A program made the position numbers and the translations under genes. The notes beneath the pieces are model-generated. The model had not been told where the DNA came from, did no database searches, and worked only from the letters and a program-made list of their open reading frames with translations. 64,000 bases of DNA from Polytrichum commune (taxonomy: Eukaryota; Streptophyta; Polytrichopsida; Polytrichales; Polytrichaceae), in the NCBI GenBank assembly GCA_950295325.1, contig OX485806.1:49225169-49289168 (forward strand), read 5' to 3'. Below are positions 23,261 through 34,862 of the stretch, piece after piece (position 1 is the first letter of the stretch; every line of letters begins with the position of its first letter).

Positions 23261-24175
23261 GGATATATTTGACAATTGGATGGAGAAATAAATGTGTGAG
23301 GATTACCATCCAATTAACCGGAAGACCAAGTCAGATCGGTATCCCATGCCAATCTCAAAGGTCTTTTTTTATGCCATCGGATTTTTCCAAGTTTTTAACA
23401 CCTTGGATTTGAGATCTGACTATCACTACCTCCTATTACTAGAGGGAGATCAAGTGAAAATTGCATTTTGGGGAGTTCATCAAGATGGAAAAGATCAACT
23501 GTACCAATGGAAGTTTCATCAATTTGGCCTCAAGAATGCACCTGTTGAGTTTCAGAGAGTGATGGACAAGGTCCTCTGTGGCTTGCCTTGTGCTCAATGT
23601 TACATTGATGACATGATCATCTTAGTAGGACACCACATGAGCATGTGAGGCATTTGCAAGTTGTTTTTGAACGGCTCCAGCGGTGGGGATTGCATTTGCA
23701 CCATGGCAAATGCAAGTTTTTCCATGACCGACTAGCATATCTAGATCATATGATTATTTTATGAGGTCTTGGGGTGCAGCAAGCTAAGGTGGATACCTTG
23801 CAAAAGATTTAGGCACCGTTCGATGTGTCGAGACTTCATGTTTTCTTGGGTTTGGCAAAATACTACCGACGATTCGTTAAGAACTTTAGCTTGATCGCCA
23901 AGCCTCTCACCATCCTCACGAGAAATGACCAACCTTGGATTTGGGGTTGTGAGTAACAATAGGCATTCGAGACATTAAAGCAGAGAATGGGTGTGGCTCT
24001 AGTGCTTCGACGTCTTAATGTCCCCTAATCCTTCCAGTTGCATATGGACTAGAGTTCATTGGGTTTGGAAGCAATTCTCACTTAGAAGGATGATTCTAGC
24101 CAAGAGTATGTTGTTACTTATGCTTTCCAAAGCAACAACACTATGGAGGCCAATTATTCGTCCTATGTAGGAGAG
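23261..24175 (+). pseudogene. Family B reverse transcriptase and RNase H start (copy B2)
   Basis: Reverse transcriptase starts with EDYHPINRKTKSDRYPMP (about 23300), then FNTLDLRSDYH, FGLKNAPVEFQRVMDKVLCG and YIDD at 23601-23612. Later blocks match B1 (LHHGKCKFFHD, FLGLAKYYRRF). A 2-bp shift near 23625 and several stops break it. The RNase H block is cut at EANYSSYVGE by a solo family A LTR and resumes at 26263. Confidence 0.82.
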
Positions 24176-24545
24176 TGTGAGCCCAAAATGGTGCCCACAT
24201 GTGTTCTTAACCCTTGGAAATCATTAGAAGTTATGTTTTCATGTTTTATGATTATTCACAAAAATATAAAAAGAGTGAGGCTTGAGTGAAGTTATGTTTA
24301 GGCCTTAGGCTTGTGTAGAGTGGTTGATTAGAAGTTTAGCGGCATGAAGAAAGTTCCTTAGTTAGGTGAGTGTAGTGTGTGGTGAACCAAAGGTAGCTCC
24401 TTGAGTTAAATGGTTGAATTAGGATCTATGTTGTTGGTTTAAGAGTTGAAGGTTTAGAGGATAGGATGAGAGCCTACAAAGTAGGAAGGGATCAAAAGGC
24501 TTATCTTGAGCCTTGGAGGTACTCACCTCCTCCCTTTCACCTCAC

Positions 24546-24552
24546 TATATAA
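24546..24552 (+). promoter_or_regulatory. TATA box in family A LTR
   Basis: TATATAA stands upstream of a CT-rich stretch (CTCTCTCTCTTTTCC) inside the LTR, fitting the core promoter. The RNA start is unknown. Confidence 0.5.
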
Positions 24553-24899
24553 CCCTCATTCTCCCCTCTCTCTCTCTTTTCCTTCTTGCTCCCTTAGCAT
24601 CCCATGTGTTATAAGTGTAGGTGTGTGGGGAGCAAGAAAGGGGCACGTGGGTGTGCAAGGTTTCAAGGTGAAGAGCCAAGACCATTTAGTCTTGAAGTTA
24701 GCTTTACATTGTTAAATGTAGTTAGTGTTTGATTTAAGGCATTTAGAAGCAAGTGCTTAGCTCATAGTGTTCAACTTCTAGCATTTAGATTTATAGTATT
24801 TAGATTTATAGTATTTAGACTCATAGTGTTTAAACTTATAGTATTTAGACTTAAGTATTTAGAGTTATAGTATTTAAATCAAGGCATCTGATTTTATGG

Positions 24900-25760
24900 T
24901 TAGTAGTTGGCCGAAGCCCGGAGCTGCTGGACTCGTTTGCAGGCAGGTTGGACTCGGTGCAGGTGGTTAAACCCAGCTGGTTAGTCTAAGTGACTTCTGG
25001 TTAGACCAGTTGGTTAGTTTGAAGTGACTGTGGTTAAACCCAGCTGATTAGTCTAAGTTACTGCTGGTTAAACCCAGCTGGTTAGTCTAAGTGACTGCTG
25101 GTTAGACCAGTTGGTTAGTTTGAAGTGATTGTGGTTAAACCCAGCTGATTAGTCTAAGTTACTGCTGGTTAAACCCAGCTGGTTAGTCTAAGTTACTGCT
25201 GGTTAAACCCAGCTGGTTAGTCTAAGTTAGTGCTGGTTAGACCAGCTGGTTAGCTTAAATTACTGCTGGTTAGTTTGAAGTTACTGCTGGTTAAACCCAG
25301 CTGGTGGTTTAAGTGACTGTGGTTAAACCCAGCTAGTTAGTCTAAGTGACTGCTGGTTAGTTTGAAGTGACTGTGGTTAAACCCAGCTAGTTAGTCTAAG
25401 TGACTGCTGGTTAGACTAGCTGGTTAGCTTAAGTTACTGCTGGTTAGTTTGAAGTTACTGCTGGTTAAACCCAGCTGGTGGTTTAAGTGACTGTGGTTAA
25501 ACCCAGCTGGTTAGTCTAAGTGACTGCTGGTTAGACCAACTGGTTAGTTTGAAGTGACTGTGGTTAAACCCAGCTGGTTAGTCTAAGTGACTGCTGGTTA
25601 GACCAGCTGGTTAGTTTGAAGTGACTGTGGTTAAACCCAGCTGGTTAGTCTAAGTGACTGCTGGTTAGACTAGCTGGTTAGTTTGAAGTGACTGTGGTTA
25701 AACCCAGCTGGTGGTTTAAGTAACTGTGGTTAGACCATCTGGTTAGTTTGAACAAAGCTT
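24900..25760. repeat. Minisatellite in solo family A LTR
   Basis: Tandem units alternate CTGGTTAGTCTAAGTGACTG with CTGGTTAGACCAGTTGGTTA and TTTGAAGTGACTGTGGTTAA, making a higher-order unit of roughly 65 bases. About 13 higher-order units are present, some with internal deletions. It begins next to a GGCCGAAGCCCGGA seed, which is related to the unit amplified in the copy at 60300. Confidence 0.9.
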
Positions 25761-26262
25761 GGGTTGGTGGCTAGCTAGTTAGGCTAGTTGGTTAGACTAG
25801 CCGGGTTAGGGGTTGTATTAAGGAGTTAACTTTGGAGTGAATTGTAAGGGACTTGTGGAAGAGGAAGCAAGGCCAAGTGAGACAAGTGTTTTTTAACACT
25901 TGTGTTCTTATAATGGGATGAGTTGAAGTGCAATGTTGACGTGAAGCACCATGGAGCCGATACACTATAGCATCAACGAGGCAACAAGCACTAGTGAAGA
26001 ATCATCGGCCAGGACCAAGGTTTTAAGAGGAAGATCTTTGAGGGCATGTGTGGCCAAGGCTGTGGGTTGGACCCTTGAGAAGACCAAGAATTTACCTATT
26101 CAAGAGGATCACATTAATAAAACATCATGACTTGAAGTAAGCCGTGAGCTTATTGATGTGGAACCCACATTCCATGTTGCTACGAGTTCCAATATCACAC
26201 ATGTGATTCTCAAAACCATCACCCGGACTAGGACGCTTAAGGGTGGTGGGTTTGGCCTCACA

Positions 26263-27900
26263 GAGAGGCATTGGCGGCAGTGTGGGTTATTGCCCATTTC
26301 CGGCCATATCTCTATGGTCAACGTTCTACTTTAGTGATTGAGCATCAGCCTTTACGGTGGCTCATGGAGTTGGATAAGCTTACTGGCAATCTTGCCATGT
26401 GGGTTTTATTGCTCCAGGAGTAGGACTTTGAGGTAATACACCATGCCGATATTACCAACTTGGATGCAGATGGATTTTCACGTAATCCAAGCCCTTTGGA
26501 CAAGGACTTGAATGGAGCTAGGTGACAAGGGAATTATGATCGAGAGGTGGTTCCAGGTTGGCACGCAGCCGCCTACCTCACATTGTTTTCTGGCACTGTT
26601 GTTGAGGTTTTGATACAGAGCTTGGATGATCAAATTGATCGACCTCAAGCTATTGCGGATATATGAGAGGATCTCCCCATATAAGCAGGGGACCTTTCCC
26701 TTATGTATCTTAGCGACGGAAAGGGATAGGATTGGACATCGAATAACAAGGTTTGTTGGAAATTGTTTGTTGTTTTGATTGTGGTAAGATGGGACAAGGC
26801 GTATTGTTCCTAAACCGGATCAAAATGCCTCGGTGCAGCAAGTGTACAACTAACATGGCCATTTTGGTATACGCAAGACACATTCGATGTTGCGTGGCCA
26901 ATATTGGTGGATTGGCATGTGTCAACAGGTTGCTACTTATGTTGGGAGATGTGAAGTTTGTGACTGGGTCAAGTCTAGTTTCAACACCTTGTCACCTCAA
27001 TTGCAGCATTTTTCTATCATAGAACTAGGCTAACGCTGGTTGCTCGACTTTGTAAAACCGTTAATTATCACACCACGTGGAGCAAAGTACGTGTTGGTGA
27101 TGATGGAGCGCTTTAACAAGTGAATTGAGCTTGTCGCTCTACCCCAAAACTCTACAAAATTGGCCGCAACAACCTTTTTAGATCGTGTGTTGGCACATTT
27201 TGGAGCACCGGCTGAGGTATTGACGGACCAAGGGAGGGAGTTCCTCAGTGTTTTTGAGGAATTATGCACTAAGGCTCTCATAGATCTCTGTACCACCTCG
27301 TGGGATCACTCGGAGGCGGATGGTTTGGCTGAACGAGTTTTTTAGACAACTAAATGTGGTTTGAGGAAGTATGAATTACTTTGGGAGAACCACCGGGATT
27401 AGAACCTTATGTTGCTTTGAATTGCTATGGGCTATCGATTTAGTGAGCATGCCTCTTTGGCCTCCTACAACTCATATCAATTGTTGTATGGACACGAGCC
27501 TATAATCCCTAATTTTATTTGGGAAAAGCTAGCCCTTAAAATGGACTTGGATGACCCAAACATTTGGACAGAGTGTTTGCAAGAGCGGGCTCAATTCTTC
27601 CAAAGGGCCATGCCTATGGCCATGGAAAATTTGTCCATTACTCAACACCGTGATACATTACGTTATGCACGCATTTGCAGTGGTGCTTACCGACCTCAGC
27701 TGTAGAGATTATGGCAGGGGCATTATATTTATCTCCAACGTGAGGGCGGGGCACACTATCCTTTGGGTGAAGGTGTTGTTGAGTGGTGTGTTGTTGATGA
27801 AAATCAAGGATGGTAGAGAATGTTGCGAGCATTCCAAAAACTGTACCCCATGTCATCTATCCATTGAAGGTACAATTCATCCTGATCTGGCCGTCGTGCC
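26263..27900 (+). pseudogene. Family B RNase H end and integrase (copy B2)
   Basis: RNase H resumes with AVWVIAHFRPYLYG-like text and DADGFSRNPSP. Integrase follows: the HHCC module is broken, then AATTFLDRVLAHFGAPAEVL, TDQGREF near 27225 and DGLAERVF near 27320, then NIWTECLQERAQFF. Stops are frequent. The order and sequence match B1 at 17480-19175. Confidence 0.82.
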
Positions 27901-27913
27901 AAAGGATCTTCCA

Positions 27914-28048
27914 TGTTTTGTGTGTGAGGTCAAGAAATGAGCAGCTACTATGCTCTTATGTGATCAGTGTTAATATGGTTGGCATATGGCATGCCTAAGG
28001 CCACCTTTGATTTCTCTACCATCTGGACAATGGAGTTGTCCTCACTAT
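27914..28048 (+). pseudogene. PHD finger at integrase C-terminus (copy B2)
   Basis: The uninterrupted 45-codon PHD finger reads CFVC, an in-frame TGA at 27938, MLLCDQC, stop, YGWHMAC, LRPPLISLPSG and WSCPHY. Cys8 is changed to Tyr. Spacing is C-x2-C-x11-C-x2-C-x4-H-x2-C-x14-C-x2-(C), which is typical PHD spacing. B1 has exactly the same codon count and the same TGA position. Confidence 0.87.
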
Positions 28049-28375
28049 TGAAGATCTTTGATACCTAGTGCTTCCACTAGTCCTAAATAATCCCGTGTGG
28101 TTTTCACTGTATTATGCTTGCCCAAGTAAAAAATGAGGAGTTATAATTTTAAAAAGCAATCAAACGCGAGACAGTGCAATTAATTTTTTTGAATTTGATG
28201 GCTTATCATCAAAGGTAATTAGAGATGGGACTCACATTGCACCTAGTCTATAGTTCTTTGGAATGACGTTCACCACCCTAGTTGGTTGCGGGGCAATTCT
28301 TCACTATCCATGTCATTTGCCATGGCATTGGTCCTTGCTGTTTGGTGGGGCTCCATAATCAGCTGAGGGGGGGCA

Positions 28376-28917
28376 TGTGGAGGTATGTTGTGTATGTGTA
28401 CCCTTGCTATGTTTTATTTTTATTCATTAGTGGTAATTGGTACTCAAACTACAGTGACACACAATCGTTAGTTATACGACAGCTGTCATAATATGCGACG
28501 TCGGTGACCACACTGCATCCGGGGGTTTCATTCATTTAGATTTGGATGAATGAACCCTAGGAGTTGGAGAGATGTTCCTCAGTGAGAAGCCTCCTCCTTG
28601 GCTTGGCATTCTTACCAAATCAAGCATTGTGAATGAGTGTGTGGAAAAAGCTTGTGTGAGGTGAAGATTGCATGTTTTTGCAATAAATCTTGAGTTTTTC
28701 TCCTCTTACTTATACTTTTGGATTCTCCCATGATGGAGTGAGAGACAACTTGATTCATTATGTGTATTTGAAAAGAGCATTAGAGCTCTTACTAGGGTTT
28801 GATTCTCTTTCTTCTATGTGGAGGTGTGTTGTATATGTGTGTCTTTGTTATAGTTTTATTTGTTAGTGGTGGTTAGTACTCAAGCTGCAATGACACACAA
28901 TTGCTAGTTACACGACA
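28376..28917 (+). mobile_element. Family B 3-prime LTR (copy B2)
   Basis: The LTR follows a polypurine tract (CAGCTGAGGGGGGGC) and starts at TGTGGAGGTATGTTG. The layout is head (to about 28493), core (to about 28822), then a second head (TGTGGAGGTGTGTTG to ACACGACAAG). Copia sequence begins right after. The same layout is seen at 20533. Confidence 0.65.
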
Positions 28918-29976
28918 AGGGTTTTGTAAGAACCAAGCAAATTATTTATTGTACATCAAATAAACAGTTGAGTATTTGTTGGTGGAAATCCTTTACATGG
29001 ATGATTTGATCATATTGGCAAGCAATGTAACCCAATTGAAGTAACTTAAATCGGAGCTCGAGAAAGAACTTGAGATGAGCGATCTAAGAAAATTATATTA
29101 TTGCCTCGGACTGGAAGTTAAGAGGAATAAAGAAACCCATACCATCACCATGATCTAAAGGAACTACATTGAAAAGGTCCTAAAGCTTTTCAACATGGAA
29201 AAATGCAACCCGATTGGAACTCCATTTCATGTAAATTTAAAATTGTTGAAATTTTTGGATGGAGAATTTGGAAATGTACATAATAAAATGAAAGGTATTA
29301 CATATGAGGTTGGGGTAGGATCACTTGTATACACAACAGTGGCCACGAGGGCCAATATTACATTTGAAGTGAATAACGGTGAGCCAATTCATATCGAAGG
29401 TCGGTCCACCACATTGGAAGGCTGTGAAACGTATCATGAGGTATTTGAAAAGCACTTTGGACTTCAAACTATGCCTAGGAGGCAAGGATATTGCCTTAAG
29501 AGTATTTTGCAATATGGATTAGATGGGAGATGCAAACAATCAACGATCTACCACGGGGTACGTATTTGTTTGTTGGCATTGGAGTAATTTCGTGGAAATG
29601 CAAGAAACAACCAACCATTGCATCGTCTACGATGGAGGCGGAATACATGGCCACTAGCCATTGCACGAGAAAAACAGTTTGGCTTAGGCAACTTTTGGCA
29701 GATGTGAGATACGTGCAAGAAAGGCCGACATCCATCATGTGCGCAAGGATGTATAGCACTTGCAAGAACTCCTACACACCATTCTCATACCAAACATATT
29801 GATATACAACATCATTTCTATAGAGAGAAACTAGAATACCAAGAGATATGTTTGAAGTATTATCCAACGGAGGACATGATAGCAGATGTGCTAACAAAAC
29901 CACTTGCAAAGAATAGGCATCAAGCATTAACAAATGCAATGAATTTAGAAGCCTTTGACTACACGCAAAGTGGGAG
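28918..29976 (+). pseudogene. Ty1/copia reverse transcriptase and RNase H remnant
   Basis: Copia-type reverse transcriptase carries the YMDD box at 28994-29005, followed by LKSELEKELEMSDLRKLYYC, NYIEKVLKLFNMEKCNPIGT and GVGSLVYTTVATRANI. After a deletion the RNase H begins (GVISWKCKKQPTIASSTMEA, about 29580-29640) and ends with the family signature ADVLTKPLA near 29884. Upstream gag, protease and integrase are absent. Stops and frameshifts are numerous. Confidence 0.85.
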
Positions 29977-31609
29977 TGTAGAAGGTAGAGCATTAGATTG
30001 CTCGTAGTCAATAGAAATGTAATGAAAGAGGTACAAGAAAGAATAAGATTATAATAAGGCTATAATGCTAGTCCAAAGAGGGATAAAAGTTATCCCATAT
30101 TGTTTGTATGAACCAATGGAAATGAAAAATAATAATAAAAGACAAAGCAAAAAGAACATGAGATCATCTCACTCCAAGCATTGTCCGTATGCCTTTGTGT
30201 ATGTGTATATGTGTGAGGCCAAAAACGGGCCCACGCAGGTTATTGAACCTGAAAATTCATTAAGACTTGTGTTTTGACTTTGCATTGATCATATTAAAAC
30301 ATTAAAAGAGTGGAAAGCATGTGTGTGTGGTTTTTAGACCATTAAGTTATAATGGTGGGGGTTATTAGTCGGACATAGCGAGGTAGTAGGAAGGAAGGGC
30401 TAAATTGTGGTGGTAGGTAGGAAGTTAGTTAGGAGGCTGGGTTCAACCCAGTTTGGTTTAGGCTTAACGAGTGTTTGATTAAGGGGGGGTGCACCGCACC
30501 CCTAACAATTTTCGGACCGGGACCAGGGAGAAGCCCCTGGTCCGCTCTCCTCTCTCTCTCTCTCGACGTCTCGGTGCGGGTACAGAGAACAGGCAGCGGA
30601 GAGCAGCTGCTGGAATGCGGCAGGGGAATTCTCACAAGGACAGATTGAATGAGGCTGAAGATGGAATTGCGGCTAAGGATTGAGGGTGGCTGAGGATAAA
30701 ATGTGGCTGCAGATTGAATGTGGAGGGGAATTGAATGCGGCAGAGGGGTGAAGGAGGTTGAGGATTGAATGCTTGTGCACATTGCATAGGTAGCATGCTG
30801 CTTCAAGATTGTTCTAAGGGAGTGTGGATTGACTGGGAGCAACCTGACGATTCCAGGAGAGGATTGTAAGATTTCAGTAAGGAGAAGAGAATGCGAGGAT
30901 TTTAAGGGGAGACTTGCGGCATTAACAGGAAAAGATCCCGAGGAAAATCAGATCTCTTTGGGAAATGGGCATTGTAATCCAGCATGAAGAGGCTGGGTTT
31001 TGGGGAAGATGGATTAAGGGCGGCGAAGGGAAGTGCACACCGGAATTGGGTGGCAGAGTGAATGGTTGGCAGTCCGGCAGGGACTAGCTTGTTCGAATGC
31101 AGCTGCGGGGTTAGACTTTAGGGACTGAGAGGGGGCACAGGGGTTCAAGCCAGCTGCTGCCGGTTGGAAGTACAGAGGCAGTTGGCCACTCTGGCAGGAC
31201 ATTAACATGGGTTCATACCTTGAAGTTGACGGGCTGACGGCTTGCAACAAAGAGCAGCCAATCGAATGACTGTTGGCTACCGGTTGGATCCAGGGCTTAA
31301 GCAAAGAAGGAGTCTAAGGATTTAAGGTGGAATTGTGGTAGTTAAGGAAGAGAGGGTTAGGGATGGGGCCACTCGTATAAAGCATTTGTTAATGCTTGTT
31401 ATTTTAAATAAAACCAATGCAGTAAAGTTGTGTGTGCGTTTTTATTTGTGCCATGGTCACATGTGGTAAATTGACACCCGCAACTAGGGTTGAAAATTCA
31501 ATGGTGAGTCCTGAACCTTCACCTGGACTAGGACGCATAAGGGTGAAGGTTTGGTGCTCACAATATGCTTGTGCAATTTTATCTCTAGCCCTATGGATAT
31601 CCAATAACA
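29977..31609 (+). mobile_element. Copia 3-prime LTR split by a solo family A LTR
   Basis: The LTR starts TGTAGAAGGTAGAGC after a short purine-rich stretch (AAAGTGGGAG) and ends near GATATCCAATAACA. Without the insert it is about 277 bp and matches 1954-2229. The break at 30211 is the family A insertion. Confidence 0.75.
30212..31562 (+). mobile_element. Solo family A LTR with ATATG target-site duplication
   Basis: The 1351-bp LTR runs from TGTGAGGCCAAAAACGGG to TTTGGTGCTCACA. ATATG flanks it at 30207-30211 and 31563-31567. The unbroken target is visible at 2180. The near-terminal CACCTGGACTAGGACGCATA block and an AATAAA near 31409 are present. No long minisatellite occurs in this copy, but a GGATTGAATG(C/T)GGC-like motif recurs at 30640-30760. 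Confidence 0.93.
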
Positions 31610-32089
31610 CATCGTTTGTAAAATGCACTAAGTGCCCTACCTAACCCACTAATCCAAAAGGATGGTCGGAGGATTTTTGGGTCAATTTATTTTTGCAAAG
31701 CCCACTTCAGTTGCCAAGTGAATGAAGCGGGTAGAACAAATGCTAATATAAACATAGGTTGAATCATGCAAAGGGTTGGTTTAAGCACCCTTTGCCTTAC
31801 TCCACAACTCGCTACTTGGGCATGTGGTTCAAGACCTTGGGTTTATACATTATATACGCAACTCTGAGTATGTGTAGTGTGTAGCAATCCTAAGTCAAGC
31901 TATCGTAATTTCTAATTCAATCAACAATGTAGATAAATTGGCAATATGTCATCATAAATTTTGCAAGACAATACATTGAGTAGGCTACATTTTGATTGGA
32001 AAACAGTCTTTTTCACATTAATATGTACAGAAAATATATATTTATATAATAGACACTATGTTCATGGACTCACCTTTGCATCTTCTTAT
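31610..32089. other. Spacer and left flank of Tc1 remnant
   Basis: I see no gene here. The sequence is AT-rich. The part from about 31930 may be the 3-prime flank of the Tc1-like element, but no terminal inverted repeat was found. Confidence 0.4.
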
Positions 32090-33118
32090 CACAAAACAAC
32101 CCAATACTTTGTCCACATGCTTTTACTAGCTAAAACAACTTGGATTTGCTTTGGCATGCTCTCATACAACCTTCTACACTCTTTTGATGTCATGGAAGCC
32201 AACATTTGTCGATACACTCACAACTCTAAAATTCATGTTGGACCACTTTGAAATTGATTGAGATGACGTTTTAAACCTTAATTAAAGGTGCTCAATTGGG
32301 TTTAGATCAAGAGATTGTGCAGGTCACTTAAGAACATTAAACTTTTGTGATCTCAACCATTAGCGGACACTTTGTGTTGTATGTTTGGGATCATTATCAT
32401 CCTACAAAATCGAGTGGTCAAGATCATAAGCCATCACAATGTATAATAAATCTCTTTGTAAAAATTCCTTGTATTGATGTTGATCCATTCTTCCTTCAAT
32501 TCTCCAAATTATGCCAAGGTCCTAAAACGTCATGCATCCCCCCACCATCACCGAACCACCACCAAACTTTATTGTTCATTGAAACTTTCTTGAATCACAA
32601 GATTGTCCATCACGAATTCAACACCAACTATGACCATCTAAGAAAAATCGGTTTACCTTTGTGTCATCGGAAAAGATAACACACCCACAATAACAAATGG
32701 TCCATGGTTTATTGCGACTAGCAAATTCAATATCCTCCTCGATGAGTTTCTGGTTCAATTTTGGCTACTTCTGCTTGACTTTTGATTTGAGCCTTGCAGC
32801 ACACAAAGCTCTTCTCACTGTATCAAACAATTACAGTCACTTGGCATCCCCTGTGCAAGTGTTCGGTAACACACGTCACACCATCATAACCTCCTTATGT
32901 AGCAACTTTGTCACATACTCTTATGTGCATATGCGAGCCCTTGTGGTCTACCACCACTCTTAGCTCGAAGATTGGACAACTTTTTTTTTCTAATTTGTGC
33001 GACATGACTTTGAGTCACCTACAATTCATTTGCTCATCCCTCATAGAACTACCAACTTTGCAACTTTTCACAAAGAACAGAGTTCTTCAAGGTCTATTCT
33101 AGCACTAGGAGAAAGCTC
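32090..33118 (-). pseudogene. Tc1/mariner-type transposase remnant (DD34E)
   Basis: Read on the minus strand, the broken frame shows an N-terminal NELSPSARIDL block (near 33110), a basic linker, FDTVRRALCAARLKSKVKQK, then VIFSDDTKVNRF near 32670 (first Asp), IKFGGGSVMVGGCMTF, DDNDPKHTTQSV near 32380 (second Asp) and PAQSLDLNPIEHL near 32290 (Glu). Thirty-four positions separate the second Asp and the Glu, the DD34E spacing of Tc1. Several TGG codons have become stops. The C-terminal MWTKYW lies near 32100. The intact enzyme would cut and paste the element at TA sites. Plant mariners usually have DD39D spacing, so this type is unusual. Confidence 0.85.
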
Positions 33119-34862
33119 ATTTTCAAACACCATGATTATTGAACAAGATCCACAGCGAACATGTAGAGGGCTTTGAGTTGAAGTGTAGTTGAATTCCTCT
33201 TCTTAGACCTCGTTGTATTTGATGTGTGGAGGCATGCAAAAGTGAGTCATGACATTTGTTAAAGTTGAGATTGCAATCTGTAATCACAACTCGTGTATTG
33301 ATTGAGTGCCACGCAGCAACCTTGGAATAATATCTTCTGACAATGGATATTTTAAATTCATTGACTGCGTTGTCAGCGGCTTGGAGGTCTATCAGTCCCA
33401 GTATGACATGTGTATTTCCTACTGCCACGTGTAGGTTTGTAAGAGGACCTCCAGAACTTAGTCCTTTCTTAACAGTTAGGCCCAAACCCACATGACAATA
33501 AGTTTTCTAAAATAGAGGACACTGATTTGGTGATGAAGGCAAGCAACTGATCGAGTATTTACCACATGAGATGAAGGGCTGTGGTACTCGTCAATACCGA
33601 GTTAGGTTTTAGGTTTAAAATTTTCACCTGGCAATAATCTACATTCCGAGCACTACATTCTTTCTGCTCTTTCTACTCAAATTAAGGTAACATTTAATTG
33701 AAGCCAGTTTTATGGAAGAAATGGCTTTCTAATTTAACTCACGTCTGCGTGTATCATTGCATGCACTTCCACTAATATTGCATGCACTCTTTGCACACCA
33801 TGTTGCTATTACTTTCAGAGTGAACTATCCTCCAAAATCTCAATATTACTATCATGCTTGGATGCTGCCGCAGCTAGAGTAAGATTGTCATTTTAAACTA
33901 TCTCTTGTGGTTACACTTGCACAACTAAGCCCCCGATAAATCATGACCTATAGAGTAGTGCACACATAAATCCTAGGAATGGAGAGGAAGGATAGGTGAG
34001 CTTTCATTATATATATATGTATATATAACAAAAAAAAAATTAAAATCATCCAGTAGCACACATCAGCAGAGAACTGCAGAAAATAGGTGTACAAGAAAAA
34101 AGTCACATTTGGTGGAAAACTAAAGCTCTGCCCAAGAAGAATTCTGCCAATTACATGCAGAGCATAACCAGTGATGCTACTAATTCCAGATTTACAATGT
34201 GCCACACTTGACCAGTTTCTGAGATGAACAGCCTAATAGATGTTCAATCAACTTCCATAAGCATCATATACTAGGATTGAATAGATCAACACTGTCCCGT
34301 TGTGAAATCTCCACTAGCAACTACCCTTATTGGACATGCATGTGTATAAACTAGAACTAGAAAAGACACGGAGTCCTTCAAATCGTAAGATAGAAATTTT
34401 CCTAACATATGAACGCCCATACATTATAAGATTCACAAAATGAAGACAAGAAAAAGAAATTGATGAGTAGTGAAGAAGTACTTGACATACTTATGTAGAA
34501 ACTGCATTTGATATCACCCAGAAAGTGTGACAATCACAGCTTTCTTGTATCATTTATATCCAGTGGTTTTAGAGAGCCTGAAATCCCAGGCAGATTGCTG
34601 CCTTGCAGAAACATAATCATGACCATCAAAGCATAATAACAAAGATAATATCCCCTCTGTACCAACTGCAAACTGGGCAAAATCCATTGAAGAGCTACAG
34701 TGATCCCAACATGTAACCTTCCACTGTACTAAAGTAGGTGGAGCTTTCACAAGCTGGTGCAGCTACTTTACAAATATAAAATGGGAGTACAGAGGAGCTC
34801 TAGTATCTCCAAGGTTCTGACATTCAACTTTTTACTGCATGACAACAGAAGAACTGCTTAAA
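33119..34862. other. Intergenic region and SnRK2 3-prime flank
   Basis: An open frame of 122 codons on the minus strand (33123-33491) has no motif I recognise and is not called. The rest is AT-rich. The part nearest 34862 should hold the 3-prime untranslated region of the SnRK2 gene; no clear AATAAA was assigned. Confidence 0.5.

Larger units (their letters stand above)
24176..26262 (+). mobile_element. Solo family A LTR with GAGAG target-site duplication
   Basis: The LTR runs from TGTGAGCCCAAAATGG to GGTTTGGCCTCACA. Flanks are GAGAG at 24171-24175 and 26263-26267. Removing it restores the RNase H text of B2 as seen undisturbed in B1 at 17480. It is 2087 bp, the longest family A LTR here, because of an internal minisatellite. 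A TATATAA box lies at 24546-24552, and the CACCCGGACTAGGACGC block lies near the right end. Confidence 0.95.

Noticed and set aside
33123-33491. Minus-strand frame of 122 codons
   Set aside because: No motif, splice context or repeat match recognised; length alone is not sufficient in this AT-rich stretch.
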